DNA of 64,000 bases from Hwanghaeella sp965227365 (GCF_965227365.1 NZ_OZ245754.1:3410001-3474000); one strand, 5' to 3'; positions 1 through 8,165 are shown, numbered from the stretch's first letter. Numbers and translations: made by a program. Notes: a model not told the origin generated them from the sequence alone.

Positions 1-1072
1 GCGCGGCTTCCGCGGCTTCATTGCCGGCCGGCCCTTCCAACATCGCACTGTCCAGTACGCCGGCGTTCTCGCGGATCTTGCGTTCGATATCGGATGCGAC
101 ATCCTTGTTTTCGGTCAGGAAGCGCTTCGCGTTCTCGCGTCCCTGGCCGATACGCTGACCGGAATAGGAGAACCAGGCACCGGACTTTTCAACGATATTG
201 GCATTGACGCCGAGATCGAGAAGTTCGCCCGTTTTCGAGATTCCCTCACCGTACATGATGTCGAATTCGACCTGCCGGAACGGCGGCGCGACCTTGTTCT
301 TCACCACCTTTACCCGGGTCTGGTTGCCGACCACTTCGTCGCGGTCCTTGATCTGGCCGATACGGCGGATGTCCAACCGGACACTGGCGTAGAATTTGAG
401 CGCGTTGCCGCCGGTCGTCGTCTCGGGGCTGCCGAACATCACACCGATCTTCATGCGGATCTGGTTGATGAAGATCACCATGCAGTTCGTACGGTTGATC
501 GAACCGGTGAGCTTGCGCAGCGCCTGGCTCATTAAACGGGCTTGGAGACCGACATGGCTGTCGCCCATTTCGCCCTCCAACTCGGCCCGCGGCACCAGGG
601 CAGCGACGGAGTCGATAACGAGCACATCGACCGCGCCGGACCGAACCAGCGTATCGGCGATTTCCAGGGCCTGCTCACCGGCATCGGGCTGGGAGATCAG
701 CAATTCATCGACATCGACGCCCAGCTTTTTGGCATAGGCGGGGTCGAGCGCGTGTTCCGCATCCACGAACGCGCAGGTGCCGCCGCGCTTTTGGGCTTCG
801 GCGACAACGTGCAGCGCCAGCGTCGTCTTACCCGAACTTTCCGGCCCGTAAACTTCAATGATGCGGCCTTTCGGCAGACCGCCGATGCCGAGGGCGATAT
901 CGAGCCCGATCGATCCGGTCGAAACCGCCTCGATATCGAGCGCCTTCTGTTGACCGAGCTTCATGATCGAGCCTTTACCATATGCCCGCTCGATCTGCCC
1001 CAGGGCCGCTTCCAAAGCCTTGCTTTTATCCATGTCGTCCTTGCCTACCAGGCGCAATGCCGTCTGACTCAT
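1..1072 (-). CDS. recA: RecA recombinase (3' end outside window)
   Basis: RecA forms ATP-dependent filaments on single-stranded DNA, catalyses strand exchange and triggers LexA self-cleavage. The frame opens with ATG at 1072 (MSQTALRLVGKDDMDKSK) and is uninterrupted to base 1, so about 357 residues are visible and the acidic, Ala/Glu-rich C-terminal tail runs off the window. The Walker A motif GPESSGKT lies at residues 76-83, and the core segments VDAEHALDPAYA and INQIRMKIGVMFGSPETTTGG are intact. It is a single-gene unit reading towards the left edge. The LexA-type operator at 1150-1164, about 80 bp upstream of the start, indicates SOS induction. Identity is certain from sequence; only the 3' end is unseen. 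Confidence 0.98.
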   Translation of the reverse strand, partial: MSQTALRLVGKDDMDKSKALEAALGQIERAYGKGSIMKLGQQKALDIEAVSTGSIGLDIALGIGGLPKGRIIEVYGPESSGKTTLALHVVAEAQKRGGTCAFVDAEHALDPAYAKKLGVDVDELLISQPDAGEQALEIADTLVRSGAVDVLVIDSVAALVPRAELEGEMGDSHVGLQARLMSQALRKLTGSINRTNCMVIFINQIRMKIGVMFGSPETTTGGNALKFYASVRLDIRRIGQIKDRDEVVGNQTRVKVVKNKVAPPFRQVEFDIMYGEGISKTGELLDLGVNANIVEKSGAWFSYSGQRIGQGRENAKRFLTENKDVASDIERKIRENAGVLDSAMLEGPAGNEAAEAA

Positions 1073-1149
1073 GTGATCGTCCCCGTTTCTGTCATAGGCG
1101 CTATCGCTGCGCAACGGCGACACTGTACACATTTTGTTCTCGTTCTCAA

Positions 1150-1164
1150 GTTCTTTTTTTGTTC
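1150..1164 (-). promoter_or_regulatory. LexA SOS box of recA
   Basis: The + strand reads GTTC-TTTTTTT-GTTC, which on the recA coding strand is GAAC-N7-GAAC. This direct-repeat form is the LexA operator of alphaproteobacteria, unlike the CTGT-N8-ACAG palindrome of enterics. Two more GTTC half-sites occur just beside it at 1136-1139 and 1142-1145. The box lies about 80 bp upstream of the recA ATG. Confidence 0.8.
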
Positions 1165-1290
1165 TCTTTTAGCCAATAGATCAAGCCATTGTTTTTTATT
1201 CGTTCCTTTTATGACGGTCACAGCCCCCCGATGTTCCAAATAGAGGAACATTCATCCAAGCGAATCGGCCCTGGTTCGACAGGGAAGCGG

Positions 1291-3441
1291 TCAGCCCTGC
1301 CCTTCGGGCTGCAGCGCCGTCTTCACCTTGCCGGCGAGCTGTTTCAGACTGAAGGGCTTTGGCAGGAAATAAACCTTGGGAAGGGCGGTGATCTCCTTGG
1401 CCACCGCTTCCTGCGTATAGCCGGAGATGCAGACGACCGGTAGATCGGGCATGTCCTGTCGCGCGGTCTTGATCAACGTCGCCCCGTCGACTTCGGGCAT
1501 CATCATGTCCGTGATCAACAGATCGAAGGAATTCTCGGCAAGAATTTCCAGCGCCGCCGCGCCGGTGCGTGCCTCGGTGACGACATAGCCCTTGCTGCGC
1601 AACGCCCGGGCGCTGAACAGGCGGACCGGGTCTTCGTCCTCGACCAACAGAATCTCGCCCCCGCCGGTGACGTCGTTCTCGGGTCCGGCGGCGCTGAGAT
1701 CGTCCTGGATTTCGGTCCCGTGCGGCGCGGCTTCTGGAATATACAGGCGGAAGGTCGTGCCGGTCTCGCCGCTGGTCCGGCTGTCCACCGTGATGAAACC
1801 GCCCATCTGCTGAAGACTGCCATAGACCATGGAGAGGCCGAGGCCTGTTCCCTCGCCGATCCCCTTCGTGGTGAAGAAGGGATCGAAGATCCGACCCCGG
1901 ATATGGTCGGGAATACCGCTGCCCGTGTCGGTGACGGCGATGACAAGGTAACGGCCGGGCGGCGCGGTCTCCCCGCTCAATGGTGTCGGCGCCGTAAACT
2001 CCACCATGCTGGTTTCGATGTTCAGCTCGCCGAACCCGTCAATCGCGTCCCGCGCGTTGACCGCCAGGTTGATGACGACCTGTTCCAACTGACTGTGGTC
2101 GGCCTTGACCAGGCCGAGATCCCGCCCATGGGTCATCTTCAGGGCCACGCGCTCCCCCAGGACGCGGCGCAGGAGGGACGAGATTTCCGCCAGGATATCG
2201 GTGACGTTGGTCAACCGCGGCTGCAACGGCTGCTGGCGCGAGAAGGCCAGCAATTGCCTGACCAGCCGAGCCGCCCGTTTGGCGTTCTGCGTGATCTGCA
2301 TGACGTCGGCGAAGGTCTGTTCGCCCTGATGATGGCGCTGCAATACAAGGTCGCAGAAGCCGATGATGGCGGTGAGCATGTTGTTGAAGTCGTGCGCGAC
2401 GCCGCCCGCCAACTGGCCGAGCGCCTGCATCTTCTGCGACTGCGCGAATTGCATTTCCAGCCGTTTCCGTTCGGTCGCGTCCAGCGCATAAACAAGCATG
2501 CCGCCGTTTCCGCCCCGGGTTTCGGCGGACCGCGAAACGTGCAGGGTCAGTGTTGCCTCATGCCCCGTATCCGGGGAGACATCGAGCGGCCCCGCCACGC
2601 GGCGGCTTTCCAAATCGTCCAGCATCCCGATGATGGCCGGCTTGTCCTCTTCCTTGAAGAGGTCCAGGAAGTTCGTCCCGTTCAAAGACTCCCGGCCGAT
2701 CAATTGGCGGAAATTGGCGTTCACTTCGCGAACCACCCGGTCGTTGTCCAGCAGAAGCAGACCGAAGGGGGCGTTTTCGAGTGCCCGCGACAGTACCGCC
2801 AGCCGGTCGCGCGCCTTGTCTTCCGAGCGCCTGGTCTCCGTGACGTCGCGGATGCGCCAGACGCGCAGCCCCTCGCCGACGGGTACGATCTGAATTTGAT
2901 ACCGCTTGGCATCGTTCCTGGGACCGGGCCCGCTGACTTCCAGAGACCTGGTTGTATCGTCGAGGGCGGCAGTCGCGGCCTCCTCGATGGCGCTCGGCGC
3001 CGGGACGCCGTCCGCTGCATCCGAAATCCCCGCCTCCGAGAAGGCGCGGGAAAGAAGCGCGGGAACGGTCGCGCCCGGATCGCCCCCTGTCTCGACACCG
3101 CAAAGCGTCAGGAAAGCGGGGTCCAGATAGAGCGGCTTGCCGGACAATCCGTTACCGGGCAATCCGTCACCGGGCAGTTCTTCGACAGCAACGGCCTCGT
3201 CCAGCCGTTCCAGGGCCTGCCGCAGGGCCGCCGTATTGGCGGCGGAACGGCCGGCGCGCGCGCCTGTCCCAGCGGCACCGCCCGTGAACAGGACAAACAG
3301 ACCGAGCCCCGCCATCACGGCGAGCGAGACCGCGAGAGCGGTCAGGTCCGTCCCCGTTCCATAAAGAATGCCGCCAACAGCGGCCATCCCACTTACCCAT
3401 AGCGCGATCAGAATTGCTTTGCGCCGCACGTCATTCCCCAC
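1291..3441 (-). CDS. cckA: Hybrid sensor histidine kinase CckA
   Basis: 716 residues. Two N-terminal membrane segments (about 8-29 and 33-53) are followed by PAS-type sensor regions (about 85-200 and 210-325), a HisKA domain with phosphoacceptor H350 in GGVAHDFNN, a HATPase domain (GTGLGLSMVYG) and a C-terminal receiver with phosphoacceptor D645 in LLITDMMMPEVDG. This layout and the H-box are those of CckA, which in alphaproteobacteria passes phosphate through ChpT to CtrA (family knowledge). It lies 34 bp downstream of flhB on the same strand and may be co-transcribed with the flagellar operon. A short duplication in the linker (LPGDGLPGNGLSGK, about residues 89-102) looks like slippage. A perfect CtrA box lies nearby at 6199-6214. 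Confidence 0.93.
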   Translation of the reverse strand: MGNDVRRKAILIALWVSGMAAVGGILYGTGTDLTALAVSLAVMAGLGLFVLFTGGAAGTGARAGRSAANTAALRQALERLDEAVAVEELPGDGLPGNGLSGKPLYLDPAFLTLCGVETGGDPGATVPALLSRAFSEAGISDAADGVPAPSAIEEAATAALDDTTRSLEVSGPGPRNDAKRYQIQIVPVGEGLRVWRIRDVTETRRSEDKARDRLAVLSRALENAPFGLLLLDNDRVVREVNANFRQLIGRESLNGTNFLDLFKEEDKPAIIGMLDDLESRRVAGPLDVSPDTGHEATLTLHVSRSAETRGGNGGMLVYALDATERKRLEMQFAQSQKMQALGQLAGGVAHDFNNMLTAIIGFCDLVLQRHHQGEQTFADVMQITQNAKRAARLVRQLLAFSRQQPLQPRLTNVTDILAEISSLLRRVLGERVALKMTHGRDLGLVKADHSQLEQVVINLAVNARDAIDGFGELNIETSMVEFTAPTPLSGETAPPGRYLVIAVTDTGSGIPDHIRGRIFDPFFTTKGIGEGTGLGLSMVYGSLQQMGGFITVDSRTSGETGTTFRLYIPEAAPHGTEIQDDLSAAGPENDVTGGGEILLVEDEDPVRLFSARALRSKGYVVTEARTGAAALEILAENSFDLLITDMMMPEVDGATLIKTARQDMPDLPVVCISGYTQEAVAKEITALPKVYFLPKPFSLKQLAGKVKTALQPEGQG

Positions 3442-3475
3442 CCAGAAACAGGACCATCGACCTTATCTATTTTAT

Positions 3476-4558
3476 CTATTTTCCGGCACCGGACATCTTG
3501 CCCTTAAGGCGCCAGACGAAACTTATCACCTCGGCAACAGCCTTGTAATGCTCTTCCGGGATCTGCTGATCGAGGTCGCAACTGGCATGCAGGGCACGCG
3601 CAAGAGGCGGGTTTTCCACGATCGGAATATCGTGCTCTTCCGCCAGATCGCGGATGCGCTTCGCCACCAGGTCCTGGCCTTTGGCCAGCAAGACCGGGGC
3701 TTCCATCTCGTCCGGCTTATAGGCCAGCGCGCAGGCATAGTGCGTCGGGTTGGTGACGACCACGTCCGCGTCGGGAACCGCTTGCATCATGCGGGTCCGC
3801 GCCCGTTCCATGCGGATCTGCCGCAGCCGGCTCTTGATCTGCGGATCGCCTTCCTGGTTCTTGAACTCTTCCTTCACTTCCTGCTTGGTCATGCGCAGCT
3901 GTTTGCGGTGCTGCATGCGCTGGAAGAAGATATCGAAGACCATGATCGCGAACAGGATCGCGAGCACGCCGGCAAGAATCCGAAGAATCAGGAGAAGGAT
4001 CTCCGTGAGATGGTCCTCGGATGTCAGGCTGGGCAGAAGGTCCAGCCGGTTGAATTCGGGCATCACCAGAACGACCCCGACCGCGGCCACCACGGCCAGC
4101 TTCAGGAAGTTCTTCAGGAACTCCACATAGGTCTTCATCTGGATGTATTTCTTGGCGCCGGCGATCGGATTGATCTTGCTCAGCTTCGGCTTCATCGGTT
4201 CGGTCGTGATCAACCAGCCGTTCTGCAGGACATAGCCGGAAGCCGCCAGGATCGCGAACATGATCAACGGCCAGGCCATCACGCCAAGCACTTCCAGCAA
4301 CATGCGCGTCAGCGACTCACCGAGTTCGGCCGGGCCATAGAGAAAGGCGTGCGGCTGGGCGATGAAGGCGACCAGGATCTCCTTCAGCCGGGTCGCGACA
4401 AAGGGCGCCATCAAGGCAAGCATGATCCCTGTGCCGAACAACATGATCCATGTCGGCACTTCGCGGCTGGTCGGCAGCTGCCCTTTCCGCCGGGCATCCG
4501 TTAACCGTTTACCGGTCGGTTCTTCTGTTTTTGAGTCGGGATCGTCGTCGCTGGCCAA
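3476..4558 (-). CDS. flhB: Flagellar export switch protein FlhB
   Basis: 360 residues. FlhB is an inner-membrane component of the flagellar type III export gate and switches substrate class from rod/hook to filament proteins. The charged N-terminus (KTEEPTGKRLTDARRKGQ) is typical, followed by four membrane segments, a linker and the cytoplasmic domain. The autocleavage motif NPTH is at N270-H273. The family's later signature PVLLAKGQDLVAKRIRDLAEEHDIP is recognisable in sequence. It is the last flagellar gene of the flgB-flgC-fliE-fliQ-fliR-flhB operon, with a 102-bp spacer after fliR. A free-standing homologue of its C-terminal domain is encoded at 7453-7824. Confidence 0.97.
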   Translation of the reverse strand: MASDDDPDSKTEEPTGKRLTDARRKGQLPTSREVPTWIMLFGTGIMLALMAPFVATRLKEILVAFIAQPHAFLYGPAELGESLTRMLLEVLGVMAWPLIMFAILAASGYVLQNGWLITTEPMKPKLSKINPIAGAKKYIQMKTYVEFLKNFLKLAVVAAVGVVLVMPEFNRLDLLPSLTSEDHLTEILLLILRILAGVLAILFAIMVFDIFFQRMQHRKQLRMTKQEVKEEFKNQEGDPQIKSRLRQIRMERARTRMMQAVPDADVVVTNPTHYACALAYKPDEMEAPVLLAKGQDLVAKRIRDLAEEHDIPIVENPPLARALHASCDLDQQIPEEHYKAVAEVISFVWRLKGKMSGAGK

Positions 4559-4660
4559 AGACCCGCCCGTCCTCTACACCACCGCCTGCCCGCCGCTCTT
4601 CGCGTTTGACCGGGCTTTCTACCTGGGCGCCGATTTCGGACGCGCCCGGCTTGGCGGCTG

Positions 4661-5428
4661 TCAGTTGAAACTGATGAACCTGGCCAATCCGTCCGAAAAG
4701 TCGCCCAGGAACGCCATCATGATAGCCTGAATAGTGATTAACAGTACGATAAGACCCAATAGAATTTGCAGCGGCATGGCCAGGAAAAACACCTGCAGCT
4801 GCGGCATCAGGCGGGCTAGCAGGCCCAACAGGGCATAGAAAACCGTGCCGATGACGATGAAGGGGGAGGCAAGCTTCATCGCCAGTATGAAACTGTCCGC
4901 GACACCGCGGGCGATCATCTGCGAGAAATCGCCGACCGCCGGCATCACGCCCGGCTGAAAAACCTGATAGCTCTCGACCAGGCCCGCCAGCATCACGTGG
5001 TGCAGTTCGGTCGCAAAAATAAGCAGCGTTCCCAACATGGTCAGCAGCACGGATTGCAGCGAGCCTTGGTCGTCCAGCGCCGGGTTGAACAGCAGCGCGT
5101 TGGCGAAGCCGGTGATGACGGCAATGATCATGCCCGCCGTGGCCAGGGCCGCGACCATGATCCGCACCATCGCCCCCAGAAACACCCCGACCAGGATCTC
5201 CGCCGAGATCAGCAGGACAATGGCCATGGTGCCCGCCGTCGGAATCGCCGGCACCCTGTCCTGAACGATCGGCGTGACGATGATGCTGAAGGTAAGGGCG
5301 AAAAGCAGACGTACCTGCGGCGATATATAGGCCTCGCCGATCGTCGGCAGAATCATGAAAGCCGCGCCGAGACGCACGAATACCATCATCAGCGCGAAGA
5401 CTTGGATGGCGAGAAGGTCGGCCAACAT
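4661..5428 (-). CDS. fliR: Flagellar export gate protein FliR
   Basis: 255 residues, the usual length. FliR builds the export gate in the MS-ring pore with FliP and FliQ. The protein is almost entirely hydrophobic with about six membrane segments. It has the N-terminal FVRLGAAFMILPTIGEAYIS region and the GLLARLMPQLQVFFLAMPLQILLG segment characteristic of FliR/YscT. It lies between fliQ (32-bp gap) and flhB, the canonical fliQ-fliR-flhB order. Confidence 0.97.
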   Translation of the reverse strand: MLADLLAIQVFALMMVFVRLGAAFMILPTIGEAYISPQVRLLFALTFSIIVTPIVQDRVPAIPTAGTMAIVLLISAEILVGVFLGAMVRIMVAALATAGMIIAVITGFANALLFNPALDDQGSLQSVLLTMLGTLLIFATELHHVMLAGLVESYQVFQPGVMPAVGDFSQMIARGVADSFILAMKLASPFIVIGTVFYALLGLLARLMPQLQVFFLAMPLQILLGLIVLLITIQAIMMAFLGDFSDGLARFISFN

Positions 5429-5460
5429 TTGCGGCGACTGCCTTTCAGGGACCGGTCACG

Positions 5461-5727
5461 TCAGCCGAGCGAAACGGCCTTGTCCATGACATAGTTCATC
5501 AAGTCGGTCAGGACGCTCAACATGTAGGGGATCAGCACCAGCAGCGACGCAAAAACGACCAGGATGCGCGGCACGAAGGTCAGTGTCGCTTCCTGGATCT
5601 GCGTCAGTGCCTGAAAAATTGCGATGATCAAGCCGACGACCAACCCGACGATCATGATCGGCGAGGCGACAAGCAAGGTCGCGCGAATGGCTTGAAAAGC
5701 GATATCGAGGGCTACGGCTTCATTCAT
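5461..5727 (-). CDS. fliQ: Flagellar export gate protein FliQ
   Basis: 88 residues with two hydrophobic hairpin segments separated by the conserved stretch VGLIIAIFQALTQIQEATLTFVP, diagnostic of the FliQ/YscS family. Several FliQ copies surround the FliP-FliR gate in the export apparatus. Length matches the family. It sits between fliE (113-bp spacer) and fliR. Confidence 0.97.
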   Translation of the reverse strand: MNEAVALDIAFQAIRATLLVASPIMIVGLVVGLIIAIFQALTQIQEATLTFVPRILVVFASLLVLIPYMLSVLTDLMNYVMDKAVSLG

Positions 5728-5840
5728 GGTCGCAACGCGTGTCGGGCGCCTTTCCGAATCTGACCTCGTGCATGCTATCCCGATTCAGCGCCCGTCCACC
5801 ACGGCCGCAGCCGAATGATAGGGCCCAACCGGAAAGCCGT

Positions 5841-6155
5841 TCAGATCGGCATGCGCAGGATCTGCTGATAGGCACTGATCATTCTGTCGCGGACACGGAC
5901 GACCGTGTTCAAGGTTGCTTCCGCATGGGAAAGGGCCGTGACGACTTCGGTCAGGTCGGCCCGGCCGGCAATGGCGTCGATCGATAGTCTTTCGGCCGCG
6001 CGGTTTGAGTCGACAGCATCCTTGACGCCGGATTTCACCAGGTCGAGGAAGGAGCCGCCCGCGGGCGCATCGCCTTTGGAAGGTGCCGACGGACCGGGCA
6101 CCGGCGTGGCGTGTGCGCGATAGGCTGCTGCAGCGTCTGCGGGGTTGATTGCCAT
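5841..6155 (-). CDS. fliE: Flagellar hook-basal body protein FliE
   Basis: 104 residues. FliE joins the MS ring to the proximal rod and is needed for export of rod proteins. The N-terminal third is Ala/Pro-rich and variable. The C-terminal half carries the family signature: FLDLVKSGVKDAVDSNRAAERL, then LTEVVTALSHAEATLNTVVRVRDRMISAYQQILRMPI to the end. The ribosome-binding site is weak. A perfect CtrA-type box lies 44-59 bp upstream of the ATG, in the gap after flgC, so fliE-fliQ-fliR-flhB may have an internal promoter in addition to that of flgB. Confidence 0.95.
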   Translation of the reverse strand: MAINPADAAAAYRAHATPVPGPSAPSKGDAPAGGSFLDLVKSGVKDAVDSNRAAERLSIDAIAGRADLTEVVTALSHAEATLNTVVRVRDRMISAYQQILRMPI

Positions 6156-6198
6156 TTATCTAAAATCCAATCTATTTCCCAACCTAACCGTCCAACCC

Positions 6199-6214
6199 TT
6201 AATCAAGCGTTAAC
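6199..6214. promoter_or_regulatory. CtrA-type binding box upstream of fliE
   Basis: The + strand reads TTAA-TCAAGCG-TTAAC, an exact fit to the full CtrA consensus TTAA-N7-TTAAC known from Caulobacter. It lies in the 112-bp gap between flgC and fliE, 44-59 bp upstream of the fliE ATG. In a GC-rich genome two TTAA words at this exact spacing are uncommon. CckA, the kinase that controls CtrA, is encoded downstream in the same gene run. Function is inferred. Confidence 0.6.
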
Positions 6215-6267
6215 ACGCGTCGGTCGTCAGGGACCGCATTTTCGCGGCTCGGGCCCATTTTACGCTA

Positions 6268-6681
6268 TCAGCGCAACAGGTCCAAGGTCGTGGTCACCAT
6301 CCGCTTGGTGTTTTCAATGACGCTGACATTGGCTTGGTAAGTGCGCTGTGCCTCCAGCATGTCCATCGTCTCGATCAACCCGGTCACGTTCGGCAGCTTG
6401 TAGTATCCGTTCTCGTCAGCGGCCGGATGGTTCGGATCGAATTGCAGCTTGAAAGCCGACGGGTCTTCCGTGACCCGACGAACCCGAACCGTATCCACGT
6501 CGAGCTGCCGGTCCAATGCATTCTGGAAGGTCACGACCTTCCGACGATACGGATCGCCGCCGGGGGTATCAGCGGTGGAATTCTGGTTGGCGATGTTTTC
6601 CGCGATCACGCGAATGCGCGTGCCTTGGGCCCGCATTCCGGAACCGGCTACGAACAGGGCGCCCTGAAGACTGTCTGTCAT
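6268..6681 (-). CDS. flgC: Flagellar proximal rod protein FlgC
   Basis: 137 residues. FlgC is a proximal rod subunit. The N-terminal rod motif GMRAQGTRIRVIAENIANQNST and the C-terminal heptad region ETMDMLEAQRTYQANVSVIENTKRM...LLR are conserved features of rod/hook proteins. The middle segment DPYRRKVVTFQNAL is typical of FlgC. The ATG is preceded by a GGAT-type ribosome-binding site. It follows flgB with a 27-bp gap. Confidence 0.97.
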   Translation of the reverse strand: MTDSLQGALFVAGSGMRAQGTRIRVIAENIANQNSTADTPGGDPYRRKVVTFQNALDRQLDVDTVRVRRVTEDPSAFKLQFDPNHPAADENGYYKLPNVTGLIETMDMLEAQRTYQANVSVIENTKRMVTTTLDLLR

Positions 6682-6708
6682 GATCCTATCCTTTCCCTAT
6701 CCGTCCGG

Positions 6709-7116
6709 TCACTGACCGTTGGTGCCGAGCGCGGCCTTATAAAGATCCGTGTATTTCCGGAAGATCCGGGTGGTCAGCTGATAGTCGGCCTGCGTCTGCC
6801 CCAGTTTCATGACCTGCTCTTCCATGATCACCGCGTTGTCATCCGGCGTCACTTCGTAGGGATAGCGGTTATCCTGAACCTTGTAGGCGTTTGCGGCGGT
6901 CTTGGCGTTGAAGCTGTTCCCGTCGGCCGAAGCCAAGCGCAGGTTCGACTGCGTTTCACGAAGGGCATCGCGGAAATCCAGGGCGCGAAGGTCCTGTGCC
7001 TGATAGCCGGGCGTGTTCGCGTTGGCGATGTTCTGGGCCAGGACGCGCTGTCGCTGGGTCAGCCAGCGCATCCGATCTCCTGTCATCAGGAAAAGGGCCG
7101 TATCCTGTAACGGCAT
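6709..7116 (-). CDS. flgB: Flagellar proximal rod protein FlgB
   Basis: 135 residues from the ATG at 7116, chosen because GGAG lies just upstream and because the family begins here (MPLQDTALFLMTGDRMRWL). An upstream in-frame start at 7209 would add 31 residues unlike the family. The rod signature RQRVLAQNIANANTPGYQAQDL and C-terminal EEQVMKLGQTQADYQLTTRIFRKYTDLYKAALG are clear. This is the first gene of the flgB-to-flhB operon, with an exact sigma-54 promoter 50-66 bp upstream. Confidence 0.96.
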   Translation of the reverse strand: MPLQDTALFLMTGDRMRWLTQRQRVLAQNIANANTPGYQAQDLRALDFRDALRETQSNLRLASADGNSFNAKTAANAYKVQDNRYPYEVTPDDNAVIMEEQVMKLGQTQADYQLTTRIFRKYTDLYKAALGTNGQ

Positions 7117-7165
7117 GGTCTCTCTCCTCAACTCACACGGGCCTCTCCAAACCCGTGAATACCCA

Positions 7166-7182
7166 AGCAAGCACCGTGCCAG
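7166..7182 (-). promoter_or_regulatory. Sigma-54 (RpoN) promoter of the flgB operon
   Basis: On the minus strand this reads CTGGCACGGTGCTTGCT, matching every defined position of the -24/-12 consensus YTGGCACGrNNNTTGCW with exact spacing. The transcription start would fall near 7155, giving a leader of about 40 bases before flgB. Sigma-54 promoters driving rod/hook operons are well known in Caulobacter and other flagellated bacteria. Confidence 0.85.
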
Positions 7183-7224
7183 AAGAATTTGCCGTGTCGG
7201 GCAAAGCACCAGGAACCGCTTCTA

Positions 7225-7247
7225 AACTTGGTTATCGATGACAAGTT
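7225..7247. repeat. Inverted repeat upstream of the flgB sigma-54 promoter
   Basis: AACTTG (7225-7230) and CAAGTT (7242-7247) form a 6-bp inverted repeat with an 11-bp spacer. It lies about 70-90 bp upstream of the predicted start of flgB transcription, a usual place for a dimeric enhancer-binding protein such as an FlbD/NtrC-type regulator. Six-base arms can arise by chance, so the role is inferred only. Confidence 0.3.
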
Positions 7248-7452
7248 GAAGCGATTTGAAGAAAAACTCAAATAGAGTTAGAAATATCACTTAAATAATC
7301 CCCGAGCTTTAGATCCAAGCCACTACCGCACCCGAATCTTTTTTGTCATTTTCTTTTGCGGATACTTTGATAAGTCAGCAGCATAGTCAGCGGCGGCGAA
7401 ACTGATATACGCTTGCAGGTATTCGGAATTCGGCTGCGGTAGCGCTTTAAAC

Positions 7453-7824
7453 ATGTCCGACGAACAGGAACCCGGCAAAATCATCGACCACAGGGCCGGC
7501 GACCCCGGCAACAAGGCGGTCGCGCTTTCCCGGGGGGCGGATGGCGACGACAAGGCCCCGACCGTCCTGGCGAGCGGGACGGGTTTCTTGGCCGACCGAA
7601 TCGTAGAAGAAGCTTTTCGGGCCGGCGTCGCGGTCCGCACCGACGCAGACCTAGTTGAAATCCTCTCCGCAACCGAAGTTGGCGAGGAAATACCGATCGA
7701 GGCCTTTATCGCCGTGGCGGAAATCCTGCGTTACGTTTACGAACGCAACCAGCGCACGTCCCGGGCGGAGGCAACGGCCCGGGATGAAGATGTCGCGGCC
7801 ATAATCGGCCATCCAGAATTGTGA
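7453..7824 (+). CDS. Free-standing FlhB C-terminal-domain protein (FlhB/YscU switch family)
   Basis: 123 residues. From about residue 38 it resembles the distal part of the FlhB cytoplasmic domain: APTVLASGTGFLADRIVEEAFRAGV, then the VRTDADLVEIL and EEIPIEAFIAVAEILRYVYE segments, parallel to the C-terminus of FlhB in this locus. It lacks the membrane segments and the NPTH autocleavage motif. Similar small proteins are found in other bacteria, where some can partly replace the FlhB C-terminal fragment (family knowledge). It diverges from flgB and is followed after a few bases by a second small gene and then fliO-fliP. A role in export switching or assembly is inferred. Confidence 0.8.
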   Translation: MSDEQEPGKIIDHRAGDPGNKAVALSRGADGDDKAPTVLASGTGFLADRIVEEAFRAGVAVRTDADLVEILSATEVGEEIPIEAFIAVAEILRYVYERNQRTSRAEATARDEDVAAIIGHPEL

Positions 7825-7832
7825 GGGGAGCC

Positions 7833-8165
7833 ATGCATAAAGATCAAGTCGAGCTCGAATTGAGGCTCCTGATCGAGGAAGTGACGAAGGGCCACGAAAA
7901 GCTGCTGGCCGGCGAGGATTTCGGACTCCAAGGCATCAGCCGGCGGATCGATGCCGCATGCCAGGCCGCCCTGGCCCTGCCGAATGAGGAAGTGGTGGAG
8001 ATGCACCCCCTGATGCAGGAATTGCGAACCCGCCTCCAGGACTTTTCCGCCCATCTAAACGAAGCGATGGAGCGTGCCGGAATGCCGACGTCCGGAGCAC
8101 AGCCGGACAACGCCCAATCGGAAGACAGCCACAACAGTGACGACGAAGGCCGTTCCGACGGCTGA
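7833..8165 (+). CDS. Small helical protein of the fliO-fliP cluster, unknown function
   Basis: 110 residues from the ATG at 7833, chosen because GAGGGGAG lies just upstream; an in-frame GTG at 7821 would add four residues and overlap the previous gene. The first 85 residues look like two or three amphipathic helices (QVELELRLLIEEVTKGHEKLLAGEDF...VEMHPLMQELRTRLQDFSAHLNEAMERAG). The tail is acidic and disordered (Asp/Ser/Glu-rich). There is no signal peptide or membrane segment. I do not recognise the family. Size, helicity and location suggest a flagellar chaperone of FlgN/FliT kind, but that is inference. Confidence 0.75.
   Translation: MHKDQVELELRLLIEEVTKGHEKLLAGEDFGLQGISRRIDAACQAALALPNEEVVEMHPLMQELRTRLQDFSAHLNEAMERAGMPTSGAQPDNAQSEDSHNSDDEGRSDG

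Larger units (their letters stand above)
7117..7452. other. Divergent control region between flgB and the FlhB-like gene
   Basis: 336 bp without a gene. On the flgB side it holds the sigma-54 promoter at 7166-7182. An inverted repeat AACTTG-N11-CAAGTT lies at 7225-7247. It is followed by an AT-rich stretch (about 7250-7350) with TTGAAG repeated twice (TTGAAGCGATTTGAAG). The repeats lie where an enhancer-binding activator of sigma-54 would be expected. No promoter for the plus-strand gene can be named with confidence. Confidence 0.6.
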
